From assembly GCF_014042365.1 (NCBI RefSeq), contig NZ_JACEZS010000004.1, positions 62,001 through 126,000 on the forward strand: DNA of 64,000 bases, read 5' to 3'. Position numbers and translations under genes: made by a program. Below, in pieces: positions 48,246-57,660 of this stretch. The notes under the pieces are model-generated. The model worked only from the letters and a program-made list of their open reading frames with translations, did not search any database and was not told where the DNA came from. Source of the stretch: Rugamonas fusca. GTDB lineage: Bacteria > Pseudomonadota > Gammaproteobacteria > Burkholderiales > Burkholderiaceae_D. Within the stretch, counting starts at the first letter, position 1; the number at the start of each line of letters is the position of its first letter.

Positions 48246-49598
48246 ATGCGCCACCGCTCCAAGTTCACCTTTGCCGCCCTGCTGGCGGCGCTGACGCTGA
48301 CTGGCTGCGGCGGTGGCGGCGGCAGTGGCACCAGCGTGGCGGCCGGCACCGTGGTCGATACGGGCGGCGACAAGGCCACCGTGGCCATCACGGTCAGCGC
48401 CCAGCAGGAGGTGCGGGCCGCATCGTCCGATCCGGGCCAGCCGTCCGGTGTGCCGCTGAGCCGGATGCGCGAAGCCGTCGTGGTGGGTGACCATATCCTG
48501 CTGCGCTCCGATTCGGCCGCCACCATCCAGGTCGACCGCGACCTGATCCACCCCGGCACCCGCGTCAGCATGCTTGACGCGCAGGGCAAGTTCGTCTCCA
48601 CCCATGATTACGGCAATACCCTGGCCGCCAACTACCTGGGCGAATGGGCCATGCTGCCCATGGCCGGCGGCGTGGTGATGGTGCAGACGGGCGCCGGCTC
48701 CAAGCTGTTCCGGCTCGACAGCCAGGGCGCCATGACCGGCCCGGCATCCGGCATCGACCTGTACGCCGTGCAGCCCGTCGATTCGCCGCTGCCCACCGTG
48801 GTGGCCAGCGCCGCCGCCGTCGATGGCGACGGCTTCTGGTACGCCACCACGCTGGTCGAACGGCCCATCCCCAACAGCGAGAAGAACGCCATCTACAGCA
48901 TGATGCTGGTCAAGCTCGACGCCAACGGCAAGGAGATGACGCCGCCGTTCAAGCTGACCATGTCGACCAAGTTCATGCAACCGCGCATGGTGTCGTCCGG
49001 CGGTGCCGTGCTGGTGACGTGGCTCGACGCCGGCACCCCCATGCAGGCGTACTGGCCTTATGGCGGCGCGCGGCCCGTCGTGCATTCGGTGACGGGCACC
49101 GGCGGCGGCGCGCCGGACCTGCTGCCGGTGGCCATGGCCAGCACGGGCAAAGTGGGGATGCTGTGGAATTACAAGGTGGGCATGACCAGCAACCTGCTGG
49201 GCGTGGCCTTGAACGACAATGGCAATCCCATCATCGACACGGGACGCGCCGACCTGACGCAGGAAACGTTGTCGGCAAAATGGAATTACACGCGCCGCGA
49301 TCGGGTCACCTTCGACGCGCGCACGGCGGCCAATGGCGCGCTGCTGATCGCCGACGTGGTCAAGGGACGGCTCAACGCCAGCGACCCGCTGGGCGACTTG
49401 CTGCTGCTGGCCGATTACAGCTATGGCGCCGCACCGGTGTCGTCGGCCACCATGAACGTGGAATGGGTGCGGCGCGATCCGTCCGCCGCGCCGCTGGGGC
49501 AGGCGCCCATCCTGCGCCAGATGCTGTTCGCCGACCACGCCGTGCTGCTGATCGGCGACGAAACCCATCTGGAAACGGCGACCGTCACCCGCCATTGA
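48246..49598 (+). CDS. Hypothetical lipoprotein, probable beta-propeller-like
   Basis: This 450-residue protein has a lipoprotein signal peptide; the lipobox LTGC is at about residue 20, followed by a Gly-rich linker. The body contains repeated hydrophobic beta-strand segments separated by Gly/Asp loops (VVVGDHILLRSDSAATIQVD, GGVVMVQTGAGSKLFRLDSQG, GFWYATTLVERP) of propeller-like character. No catalytic motif is visible. ATG 48246 gives a compact signal peptide; ATG 48231 adds five residues. The function is unknown. Confidence 0.7.
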   Translation: MRHRSKFTFAALLAALTLTGCGGGGGSGTSVAAGTVVDTGGDKATVAITVSAQQEVRAASSDPGQPSGVPLSRMREAVVVGDHILLRSDSAATIQVDRDLIHPGTRVSMLDAQGKFVSTHDYGNTLAANYLGEWAMLPMAGGVVMVQTGAGSKLFRLDSQGAMTGPASGIDLYAVQPVDSPLPTVVASAAAVDGDGFWYATTLVERPIPNSEKNAIYSMMLVKLDANGKEMTPPFKLTMSTKFMQPRMVSSGGAVLVTWLDAGTPMQAYWPYGGARPVVHSVTGTGGGAPDLLPVAMASTGKVGMLWNYKVGMTSNLLGVALNDNGNPIIDTGRADLTQETLSAKWNYTRRDRVTFDARTAANGALLIADVVKGRLNASDPLGDLLLLADYSYGAAPVSSATMNVEWVRRDPSAAPLGQAPILRQMLFADHAVLLIGDETHLETATVTRH

Positions 49599-49609
49599 GC
49601 AGGGCGGCG

Positions 49610-49639
49610 GGGCGCGGGCCAGCAGGCGTGCCCGCGCCC
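49610..49639. terminator. Bidirectional hairpin between convergent genes
   Basis: GGGCGCGGGC (49610-49619) and GCCCGCGCCC (49630-49639) form a perfect 10-bp stem with a 10-base loop. It lies between the stop codons of the lipoprotein gene and the convergent malic enzyme gene. No T run is present, so it may work as a symmetric or rho-assisted terminator. Confidence 0.4.
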
Positions 49640-49647
49640 GCGCGCCG

Positions 49648-50880
49648 TTACAGCAGCGAGGCGGCCAGGTCTTCCAGGTCGGCCGCGTATTCGCTCTCGT
49701 CGAGACGCTTGCGGGCCACGCCGCTGCGCAGGGCGGCGGCCGCGATTTTCGGCGTCACACCGCTCAGCAGGCGCGGGTCCAGCAGGCCGGGCACCACGTA
49801 ATCCTTGCCGAAGCGGGCGTCGCCGCGCGCCATCTCGGCCAGCGCCATCACGCAGGCCCGTTTCATTTCCTGGTTGATGGTGGAGGCGCCGCAGTCGAGC
49901 GCCGCGCGGAACAGGTAGGGGAAGCACAACGCGTTGTTGATCTGGTTCGGATAATCCGAGCGGCCGGTGGCGATGATGGCGTCCGGCGCCACTTCGCGCA
50001 CCAGTTCGGGCCGCAGTTCCGGTTCCGGATTGGCCAGCGTGAACACGATGGGCGACTTGCCCATCTTTTCCACGTCCAGCGGCGACAGCACGCCGGGGCC
50101 GGACACGCCCAGGAACACGTCGGCGCCGGCCATCACGTCCGACAGCGTGCGCGCCGAGGTGGCTTGTGCCCAGGCGGCCTTTTCGCCGTCCAGGTCACGG
50201 GCCGTGGTCAGCACGCCCTTGCTGTCGCACACAAAAATGTGCTCGCGCCTGGCGCCCAGGTCCACCAGCAGTTCCAGGCAGGCGATGGCTGCCGCGCCCG
50301 CACCCGAGCACACGATTTTGGCCGTGGCCAGTTCGCGCCCCGTCAGGGTCAGCGCGTTGAGCGTGCCGGCCGCCACCACGATGGCCGTGCCGTGCTGGTC
50401 GTCATGGAACACGGGGATGGCCAGCCGCTCGCGCAGCTTGCGCTCGATGTAAAAGCACTCGGGCGCCTTGATGTCTTCCAGGTTGATGCCGCCGAAAGTG
50501 GGATGGAGCGCGGCGATGATGTCAACCAGCTTGTCCGGATCGCGTTCGTCGATCTCGATGTCGAAGGCATCGATGCCGGCGAATTTCTTGAACAGCACCA
50601 CTTTGCCTTCCATGACGGGCTTGCCGGCCAGCGCGCCGATGTTGCCCAGGCCAAGCACGGCGCTGCCGTTGGTGATCACGCCCACCAGGTTGCCCTTGGC
50701 GGTGTAGTCGTAGGCCTTGGCCGGATCGCGCTCGATCTCCAGGCAGGGCGCGGCCACGCCGGGCGAATAGGCCAGCGCCAGGTCGTCCTGGGTGCTGACG
50801 CTCTTGGTCACTTCGATGGCGATCTTGCCGGCGCCGCCAGCCTTGTGATAAGCCAGCGCTTTTTGTTCCATGGTGCTCAT
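49648..50880 (-). CDS. NAD(P)-dependent malic enzyme, short form
   Basis: This 410-residue enzyme decarboxylates malate to pyruvate. Visible blocks are [72 protein letters not shown] (metal site) and [21 protein letters not shown] (dinucleotide fold). The length is that of the short form without the phosphotransacetylase domain of MaeB. A palindromic repeat separates it from gdhA on the upstream side. The choice of NAD or NADP cannot be read from sequence. The neighbours point to carbon/nitrogen overflow metabolism. Confidence 0.93.
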   Translation of the reverse strand: MSTMEQKALAYHKAGGAGKIAIEVTKSVSTQDDLALAYSPGVAAPCLEIERDPAKAYDYTAKGNLVGVITNGSAVLGLGNIGALAGKPVMEGKVVLFKKFAGIDAFDIEIDERDPDKLVDIIAALHPTFGGINLEDIKAPECFYIERKLRERLAIPVFHDDQHGTAIVVAAGTLNALTLTGRELATAKIVCSGAGAAAIACLELLVDLGARREHIFVCDSKGVLTTARDLDGEKAAWAQATSARTLSDVMAGADVFLGVSGPGVLSPLDVEKMGKSPIVFTLANPEPELRPELVREVAPDAIIATGRSDYPNQINNALCFPYLFRAALDCGASTINQEMKRACVMALAEMARGDARFGKDYVVPGLLDPRLLSGVTPKIAAAALRSGVARKRLDESEYAADLEDLAASLL

Positions 50881-50915
50881 TGCTGTCGGTCTCCGTGTAT
50901 GGAAAAAAAAGCGTC

Positions 50916-50970
50916 GGGGTCAGTGCCAACATTCGTACAGGGCTCGTGTACGATTGTTGGCACTGACCCC
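50916..50970. repeat. REP-like palindrome A (24-bp arms)
   Basis: GGGGTCAGTGCCAACA starts a 24-base left arm (50916-50939) that matches the reverse complement of the right arm (50947-50970) with one mismatch, across a 7-base loop. It lies between the end of gdhA and the start of the malic enzyme gene, both on the minus strand. The GGGGTCAGTGCC-type repeat resembles short interspersed palindromes of Oxalobacteraceae; copy number cannot be judged from one window. Confidence 0.8.
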
Positions 50971-50998
50971 AACGCGGGTTATGGTGCCGGGCGAGGGC

Positions 50999-52291
<1,293 letters not shown>

Positions 52292-52395
52292 AACTCCTAT
52301 GGGTTCGTGAGTGACGCGGCTCTTGGCTGCGTTCAGTGGGACGAATCATAGGCCCGGATGAGTTAGCCCGGCCAATGCTGTATGCGCATCCTATT

Positions 52396-52410
52396 ATGCA
52401 AAATTTGCAT
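52396..52410. promoter_or_regulatory. LysR-type dyad upstream of gdhA
   Basis: ATGCAAA-A-TTTGCAT is a perfect 15-bp palindrome that also fits the T-N11-A core of LysR-family operators, about 105 bp upstream of the gdhA start. Related ATGC half-sites flank it (52,382-52,384 and 52,415-52,418). The lysR gene 130 bp upstream on the same strand is one candidate binder; none is shown. Confidence 0.5.
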
Positions 52411-52540
52411 AGTTATGCACTGTAACGGTGCGTGAACGGGCGTGCTTTTCGGGGGCGGGATTTTCGCCAAAAAAGCCCCGAAAGCGACGCAAAATCAATG
52501 CACTATCGACGCCTGGCCGGCACCGCGGCCAGGCCGCGAT

Positions 52541-53503
52541 TCAGCGCTCGGAGACAGGCGCGCGGCGCTTGCGATTGGCCTTTTTCTGCTGCGTTTCCAG
52601 GAACTCCCACAGCCGTTCGACGATCGGTTTGCCGCGCCGCTGGGCCGAGGGACGCTCGCGGTAAAGCCGGATTTCCATCTCGATTTCCCAGCCGCCCGTG
52701 CCGCCATCGGCGCACGCCAGCTGCTTCTGCTTGATCTCGCGCGTGACGGCCGATTCGGGCAGGAAGGCCATGCCGCGGCCTTCGAGCACCATCATCTTCA
52801 AGCCTTCGGCCATGTCCGTTTCGTAGCGTGGGTCGAGGTAGGGATGCTGCTTGGCGTCGGCCAGGATCAGGTCCACCATGCGCCCCAGGTAGGCATTGTT
52901 GGTGTAGGACAGGAACGGCAGCGGCGCCTCCGGCGCGCCGGGCAGGGCGTAGGCCGGGGTGCGCGTCTTGTCGCAACGCGCGTAGGGGCGCAGCGCTTCG
53001 CGTCCCATCACCAGCATGTCGTAGCGGCCCGGATCGAGCTGCACCGGCTGGCGCGGATGGTGGTAGCACAGCAGCAGGTCGCAGCCGCCTTCCACCAGTT
53101 GCAGCACGGCGTCGTGCACGTTAAGCGCCATCAGGCGGCTCTTGATGGGCGCGAAATCATGCTCCAGCGCCGACAGCCATTTGGGCACGAAAGTCAGCGA
53201 CAGCGTGTGCGGCACGGCCAGGTCGATGCTGGTCAGGGCGGCGGCGCGCTTGTTGCGCATCATGTCGCGTGCGCCGTTGATCTGGGCCAGCATTTCCAGC
53301 GCCTGTTCGTAGAACACGATGCCGGCCGAGGTCAGCCGGGTGGGGTAGGAGGTGCGGTCGATCAGGTCCGTGCCCAGCCAGTTTTCCAGCGACTGGATAC
53401 GGCGCGAAAAGGCGGGCTGCGTCACGTGCCGCAGCGCCGCCGAGCGGCTGAAGTTATTGGTTTCGACCAGCGAGATAAAGTCTTCCAGCCATTTGGTTTC
53501 CAT
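52541..53503 (-). CDS. LysR-family transcriptional regulator
   Basis: This 320-residue LysR protein has its N-terminal winged helix at residues 4-63 (WLEDFISLVETNNFSRSAALRHVTQPAFSRRIQSLENWLGTDLIDR) and a C-terminal inducer-binding domain. It is read 11 bases after the MFS gene, apparently as the third gene of a marR-MFS-lysR operon. It is also upstream of gdhA on the same strand. Its ligand is unknown. It could regulate gdhA or the transporter. Confidence 0.9.
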   Translation of the reverse strand: METKWLEDFISLVETNNFSRSAALRHVTQPAFSRRIQSLENWLGTDLIDRTSYPTRLTSAGIVFYEQALEMLAQINGARDMMRNKRAAALTSIDLAVPHTLSLTFVPKWLSALEHDFAPIKSRLMALNVHDAVLQLVEGGCDLLLCYHHPRQPVQLDPGRYDMLVMGREALRPYARCDKTRTPAYALPGAPEAPLPFLSYTNNAYLGRMVDLILADAKQHPYLDPRYETDMAEGLKMMVLEGRGMAFLPESAVTREIKQKQLACADGGTGGWEIEMEIRLYRERPSAQRRGKPIVERLWEFLETQQKKANRKRRAPVSER

Positions 53504-53514
53504 CGTTTTGCTCC

Positions 53515-54954
53515 TTAGTTTTGCTGGGCGGTGGGGGTGGCGCCGACGGTGCCGATCGCGCGCATGGGCGTGAACAGCCAGGCCAGCGCCGCCAGCGCGA
53601 TCAGCGTGGCGCCGCCGCCGGCGAACAGTTGCGCCAGCGTGATCGATTGCAGCAGCCAGCCGGTGGCGGACGCCGACAACGGCGCCAGTCCCATGAAGAT
53701 GAACATGAAGATGCTCATGGTGCGGCCCATCATGTGCGGCGGCACGCGGCGCTGTATCCACGTGAAGACGGACACCTGCATGTAACCCGACACGGTGCCC
53801 ACGGCCAGCAGCAGCACGGCCCCTTGCCACGTGCTGTGGATGCGGCCCAGCGGCATGACGAGCGCGCCGACGATCATGTCGGCCAGCAGCACCATGCCGC
53901 CAAAGCTGGCCATGCGCAGGCGCGCGCCGGCGATGGCGGCGCCGGCCATGCCGGCCAGGCTGCCCGCACCATTGGCCGCCATCAGCAGGCCGAACGCGGT
54001 GGCGCCGTGCAGCCGCTCGTTGCCCAGCGCGGGCAGGGCCACCTGCATGGCGCCGCCGATGAACAGGGCCACCAGGCCCCAGTAGCTGAAGCACAGGCGC
54101 AGCGCCGTGTCGCGCCACACCATGGCCAGTCCGGCGCCGACGGAACGCCAGACGGAAAGCTGGCTACCGTTGGCGGCGTGCGTTGTGGTGGCGTGCGTTG
54201 TGGCGGTGGTGTCCGGCATTGCGCCCGGATGCGCAGCGTGCGTCGCGGATGCGCCAGGCAGCTCGCGTACCTTGGCCAGCGTCCATGCCGACAGCAGGAA
54301 GCTGGCGCAATCGAAGCCGAACGCCAGCGCCAGGCCGCGCGCGTCGCGCACCGCGCCGCCGCTGTCGCCGGCCAGTGCGATCAGCAGGGCCGCCAGCAGC
54401 GGGCCGGCCAGCGTGGTCAGTTGGCGCATCCCCATCAGCATGCCGTTGGCCTGTTCCAGTTGCTGCGGCGCGATCACGCGCGGCAGGATGGAGGTGCCGG
54501 ACGGGATGCCGAACGCCTGCGCCAGACCCAGGCCCAGCGCCAGCCCGTACACCAGCCACAGCGTCACTTGCCCGTTCAGGGCCAGCGTGATCGATAGCGA
54601 TGACGTGAGCGCCAGCGTGAGCGTGGGCGCGTTGTTCAGCACCAGCAGCGTGAGCATGGCCAGCAGCGCGGCGTTGGCGTACTTGCTGAGCATGAGCACG
54701 CGCCTGGGCGAATGGCGGTCCACCAGCGCGCCGCCGATCAGGATGAACAGCGCGCGCGGCGCGCTCATGAACGCGATCGCCAGGCCCAGGGCCAGCGTGT
54801 CGCCGGTCAGCTTGAGCACCAGCCAGGGCAGGGCGATCATGGTCAGCTGGTCGCCCAGCATGGAAATGGCGCCGCCGCGCAGCAGCCAGCGGAAATTGGG
54901 ATCGCGCAGCAGGGTGGCGCGCGATGGTTCAGGTGCGGGACGCGATGCCGCCAT
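53515..54954 (-). CDS. MFS transporter (efflux-type)
   Basis: This 479-residue permease has 10-12 predicted helices. It shows the MFS loop WLVLKLTGDTLALGLAIAFMSAPRALFILIGGALVDRHSPRRVLM, with the conserved R-rich loop between helices 2 and 3, and a Thr/His-rich cytoplasmic loop in the middle (THAAHPGAMPDTTATTHATTTHAANGS). The MFS_3/enterobactin-exporter-like subtype is suggested. A MarR gene precedes it by 10 bases, which usually means drug- or metabolite-responsive efflux. The substrate is unknown. Confidence 0.88.
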   Translation of the reverse strand: MAASRPAPEPSRATLLRDPNFRWLLRGGAISMLGDQLTMIALPWLVLKLTGDTLALGLAIAFMSAPRALFILIGGALVDRHSPRRVLMLSKYANAALLAMLTLLVLNNAPTLTLALTSSLSITLALNGQVTLWLVYGLALGLGLAQAFGIPSGTSILPRVIAPQQLEQANGMLMGMRQLTTLAGPLLAALLIALAGDSGGAVRDARGLALAFGFDCASFLLSAWTLAKVRELPGASATHAAHPGAMPDTTATTHATTTHAANGSQLSVWRSVGAGLAMVWRDTALRLCFSYWGLVALFIGGAMQVALPALGNERLHGATAFGLLMAANGAGSLAGMAGAAIAGARLRMASFGGMVLLADMIVGALVMPLGRIHSTWQGAVLLLAVGTVSGYMQVSVFTWIQRRVPPHMMGRTMSIFMFIFMGLAPLSASATGWLLQSITLAQLFAGGGATLIALAALAWLFTPMRAIGTVGATPTAQQN

Positions 54955-54964
54955 GGTGTGCTCC

Positions 54965-55435
54965 TCAGGAGTTGGATGGGCCCATGCCGGCGATCTGGCC
55001 CAGCACGGCCGACAGGGCTGCCAGCTGCTCGGGCGGGCAGCTGCGCAGCAGTTCGCCGCTGGTCTGCTGGGCCACGACGGTGGCGTTGGCCAGCAGTTCG
55101 CGGCCCGTGCTCGTGATGGCCGCGTAGCCCACGCGGGCGTCGCGCGGGTCTTGCTGGCGTTCGATCAGGCCGATCTTCTCCAGCGGCAGCAAGGTGCGCG
55201 TGACGCCGGACGCCGTCAGGCCCTGGCGCTCGGCCAGGTCGACCCGGCGCAAACGGCCGCCCGGTGCGCGGCTCAGGTAGAACAGCAGCATGAAGTCGCT
55301 GAAGCTGATGCCGTGGTGGCCGCCCAGCGTGGTGTCGAGCCGGCGCACCAGCATCGCTTGCGCGCGCGCCAGCCGCAGGGCGACGTCGAGTTGTGGGCTG
55401 ATGGTGTCGGTGCTGTCGTTGCTGTGTTCGCTCAT
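54965..55435 (-). CDS. MarR-family transcriptional regulator
   Basis: This 156-residue winged-helix protein has the family core FMLLFYLSRAPGGRLRRVDLAERQGLTASGVTRTLLPLEKIGLIERQQDPRDARVGYAAITSTGREL. MarR proteins usually repress their own operon and release on binding small aromatic or phenolic ligands. It is the first gene of marR-MFS-lysR. It is divergent from the SDR gene, and a perfect dyad in the shared gap is its likely operator. Confidence 0.92.
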   Translation of the reverse strand: MSEHSNDSTDTISPQLDVALRLARAQAMLVRRLDTTLGGHHGISFSDFMLLFYLSRAPGGRLRRVDLAERQGLTASGVTRTLLPLEKIGLIERQQDPRDARVGYAAITSTGRELLANATVVAQQTSGELLRSCPPEQLAALSAVLGQIAGMGPSNS

Positions 55436-55507
55436 GGTGTGCCTCGCTGAAGATGCTCGCTTGTTGTTTGCTTATTGCTTGCTTATTGCTTGATTGGTTG
55501 TTGATTG

Positions 55508-55527
55508 ATACTTGAGTGCGCAAGTAT
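55508..55527. promoter_or_regulatory. MarR-type operator in the marR/SDR divergent gap
   Basis: ATACTTG-N6-CAAGTAT is a perfect 7-6-7 dyad, close to MarR-type sites in size and symmetry. It sits 73 bp before marR and 140 bp before the SDR gene, in an otherwise AT-rich gap with short TTGCTTATTGC direct repeats at its marR side. Confidence 0.6.
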
Positions 55528-55666
55528 ATGCCTGTTAATGGGATTTGCAAGCGTTTTTATGGAAATTGCGAAATAAATCATCTTGATAAAAAAATATTTC
55601 ATGCCATGATGGTCGTGCCGTCCAATCCCGGCCGGCGCTACCGCCACCTTGAAGGGAAACATGCAC

Positions 55667-56512
55667 ATGGCTCAGTCCCGACACACCTGGTTCATCACGG
55701 GCGCATCCTCCGGCTTTGGCCGGGCGTTCGCCGCGCACGCGCTGGCGCGCGGCCACAACGTGGTCGCCACCGCGCGCACTATCTCGAAACTGGACGACCT
55801 GGCCGCGCAGGCGCCCGAGCGCGTGCTGGCGCTGCGGCTCGACGTCGACCAGGCAGGCGACGCGCAGCTGGCCATCGACGCGGCCGTGGCCCGCTTTGGC
55901 CGTATCGACGTGTTGATCAACAACGCCGGCTATGGCATCGTCGGCGCCGTGGAGGAGACGCCGGAGGCGGAGCTGCGCGCGCAAATGGAAACCAATTTCT
56001 TCGGCGCGATGGCCGTCACGCGCGCCGCACTGCCCACCTTGCGCGCGCAGCGCGGCGGCGCCATCGTCAATGTGTCGAGCATGGGCGGGCAGATGTCATT
56101 CGCCGGCTACAGCGCCTATTCCGCCTCCAAGTTCGCGCTCGAGGGCGCGAGCGAAGCGCTGGCGCTGGAGCTGGCGCCGTTCGGGGTGAAGGTGATGATC
56201 GTCGAGCCGGGCGCGTTCCGCACCGACTTCGCGGCCGGCGCGCTGCGCCACATGCCGCAGCTGGAGGCGTATCGCGACGTGGTGGGGCCGATTCGCGCCT
56301 TCACCAGCGAGATGCACAACACCCAGCAGGGCGACCCGCGCAAGGCCGCCGCCGCCATTGAGCAAGCGTTGCTGGCCGAGGTCACGCCATTGCGGCTGCA
56401 ACTGGGCGCGGACGCCGTTGATGCCGTGCGCGCGCACGCGCAGGCGTTGCTGGCCGACCTGGAACGGTGGGAATCGGTGGCCCGCGCCACGGCGTTCGAC
56501 ACGCGCGCATGA
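55667..56512 (+). CDS. Short-chain dehydrogenase/reductase
   Basis: This 281-residue SDR has TGASSGFGRAFAAHALARG (nucleotide-binding TGxxxGxG), NNAGYGIVG (structural), VSSMGGQMSFAGYSAYSASKFALEGASEAL (catalytic Ser and YxxxK) and EPGAFRTDF. It probably reduces or oxidises a carbonyl of a small molecule with NAD(P). ATG 55667 has the best spacing from GAAGGGA; ATG 55661 is two codons longer. It is divergent from marR, so it is likely derepressed with the efflux operon. Confidence 0.9.
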   Translation: MAQSRHTWFITGASSGFGRAFAAHALARGHNVVATARTISKLDDLAAQAPERVLALRLDVDQAGDAQLAIDAAVARFGRIDVLINNAGYGIVGAVEETPEAELRAQMETNFFGAMAVTRAALPTLRAQRGGAIVNVSSMGGQMSFAGYSAYSASKFALEGASEALALELAPFGVKVMIVEPGAFRTDFAAGALRHMPQLEAYRDVVGPIRAFTSEMHNTQQGDPRKAAAAIEQALLAEVTPLRLQLGADAVDAVRAHAQALLADLERWESVARATAFDTRA

Positions 56513-56600
56513 TGGTGCGATGGATGGCGCGCCGCCGAGCGCGCGCTCGCGCAGACGCGCTGGTGCGCGTGCCGTCGTGGACGTGGGGCCGTGCGCGACT

Positions 56601-57479
56601 TTATCCCAGGTGCGCCGCGACGATCTTTGCCGCCGCCGCGATGACGTCGTTGCGCCAGTGCGCGTCGGGCTTGTGGCCGGTGGTGTAGATCACCAGCACG
56701 ATGGGCGCGCGTTCCGGTGGCCACAGCACGCCCGCGTCATTGGCCGTGCCGTAGTCGCCCGAGCCGGTCTTGTCGCCCACTTGCCAGCTGGCCGGCACGC
56801 CGGCGCGGATACGGGCGTCGCCCGTGGTGTTCCCGCGCAACCAGTCGCACAGCTGCGCGCGCTGGGCGGGCGGCAGGCCATCGTCCAATGCCAGCCGCTG
56901 CAGGCTGCGGCCCATGGCGGCGGGTGAGGAGGTGTCGCGCAGGTCGCCGGGAATGGCGGAATTGAGGGCCGTTTCCCAGCGCTCCAGCTGGAACGTGGTG
57001 TCGCCGATGGTGCGCGCGTAGGCCGTCACGCCGGCCGGGCCGCCGAGGAGCTTCATCAACAGGTTGGCGGCCGTATTGTCGCTGTACTGGAGCGCGGCCG
57101 CGCACAGCTCGGCCACCGTCATGCCATCGCCCACGTGCTTTTCCGTGACGGGCGAGTAGCTCACCAGTTCCGTCTTTGGATAAGCGATGCGTCGTTCCAG
57201 CAGGCCCGCCTCCTGCGCGCCACGGGCCAGGATGGCCGATGCAGCCATGATCTTGAAGGTGCTGCACATCGGGAAGCGTTCGTCGGCACGGTACGCCAGT
57301 TGCGCGCCGCTGCCCGTGCTGCGCGCGTAGACGCCGAGCCGGCCATCCAGCGCCTGTTCCAGCTTGCGCAGCTGGTCCAGTGCCGCGTCAGCGGCCGGTG
57401 CGGTGCTGGCGCGGGTTGCCAGCGGCAGGCAGGCGGCGGCGAGCAGGAATTGGCGGCGCAGCAAGGCGGCAGGAGTCAT
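56601..57479 (-). CDS. Class A beta-lactamase, L2-like, Tat-exported
   Basis: This 292-residue serine beta-lactamase has every class A motif with a constant offset of three from Ambler numbering: Ser73-x-x-Lys76 (STFK), Ser133-Asp-Asn (SDN), Glu169 in ERWETALN and Lys237-Thr-Gly (KTGSG). Cys72 (Ambler 69) is present, but Ambler 238 is Gly, so the C69-C238 disulfide of class A carbapenemases is lacking. The N-terminus LLRRQFLLAAACLPLATRA is a twin-arginine signal, as in L2 enzymes. The reading could begin at 57518, but the RRxFL signal fits 57479. No AmpR-type regulator is adjacent. Confidence 0.93.
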   Translation of the reverse strand: MTPAALLRRQFLLAAACLPLATRASTAPAADAALDQLRKLEQALDGRLGVYARSTGSGAQLAYRADERFPMCSTFKIMAASAILARGAQEAGLLERRIAYPKTELVSYSPVTEKHVGDGMTVAELCAAALQYSDNTAANLLMKLLGGPAGVTAYARTIGDTTFQLERWETALNSAIPGDLRDTSSPAAMGRSLQRLALDDGLPPAQRAQLCDWLRGNTTGDARIRAGVPASWQVGDKTGSGDYGTANDAGVLWPPERAPIVLVIYTTGHKPDAHWRNDVIAAAAKIVAAHLG

Positions 57480-57524
57480 GGCGATGGCCTGGTTGTCAAA
57501 TGAGTAATAATAATGCAAATTGGG

Positions 57525-57584
57525 AAAACCGTGTTACGTCCCCGATTTTGCGCATTGGAAAAATCGGGGACGTAACACGGTTTT
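57525..57584. repeat. REP-like palindrome B (25-bp arms)
   Basis: A perfect 25-base arm (57525-57549) and its complement (57560-57584) flank a 10-base loop; the core reads GGGGACGTAACACGG. It lies between the 3' end of the helicase gene and the 5' end of the beta-lactamase gene. Its core is shared with the element at 61.7 kb. Confidence 0.85.
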
Positions 57585-57594
57585 GCTTGGGCGT

Positions 57595-57626
57595 AAAAAA
57601 ACCACCCGTCCGGAGGGAGGGGTGGT
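57595..57626 (-). terminator. Rho-independent terminator of the helicase gene
   Basis: On the minus strand ACCACCC (57626-57620) and GGGTGGT (57607-57601) form a stem with a 12-base loop, followed by six to seven T residues. It lies 35 bases after the helicase stop codon. Confidence 0.8.
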
Positions 57627-57660
57627 CTTGTGCTGCCGTCAGGCCGGGCGCCAGGCGGTA

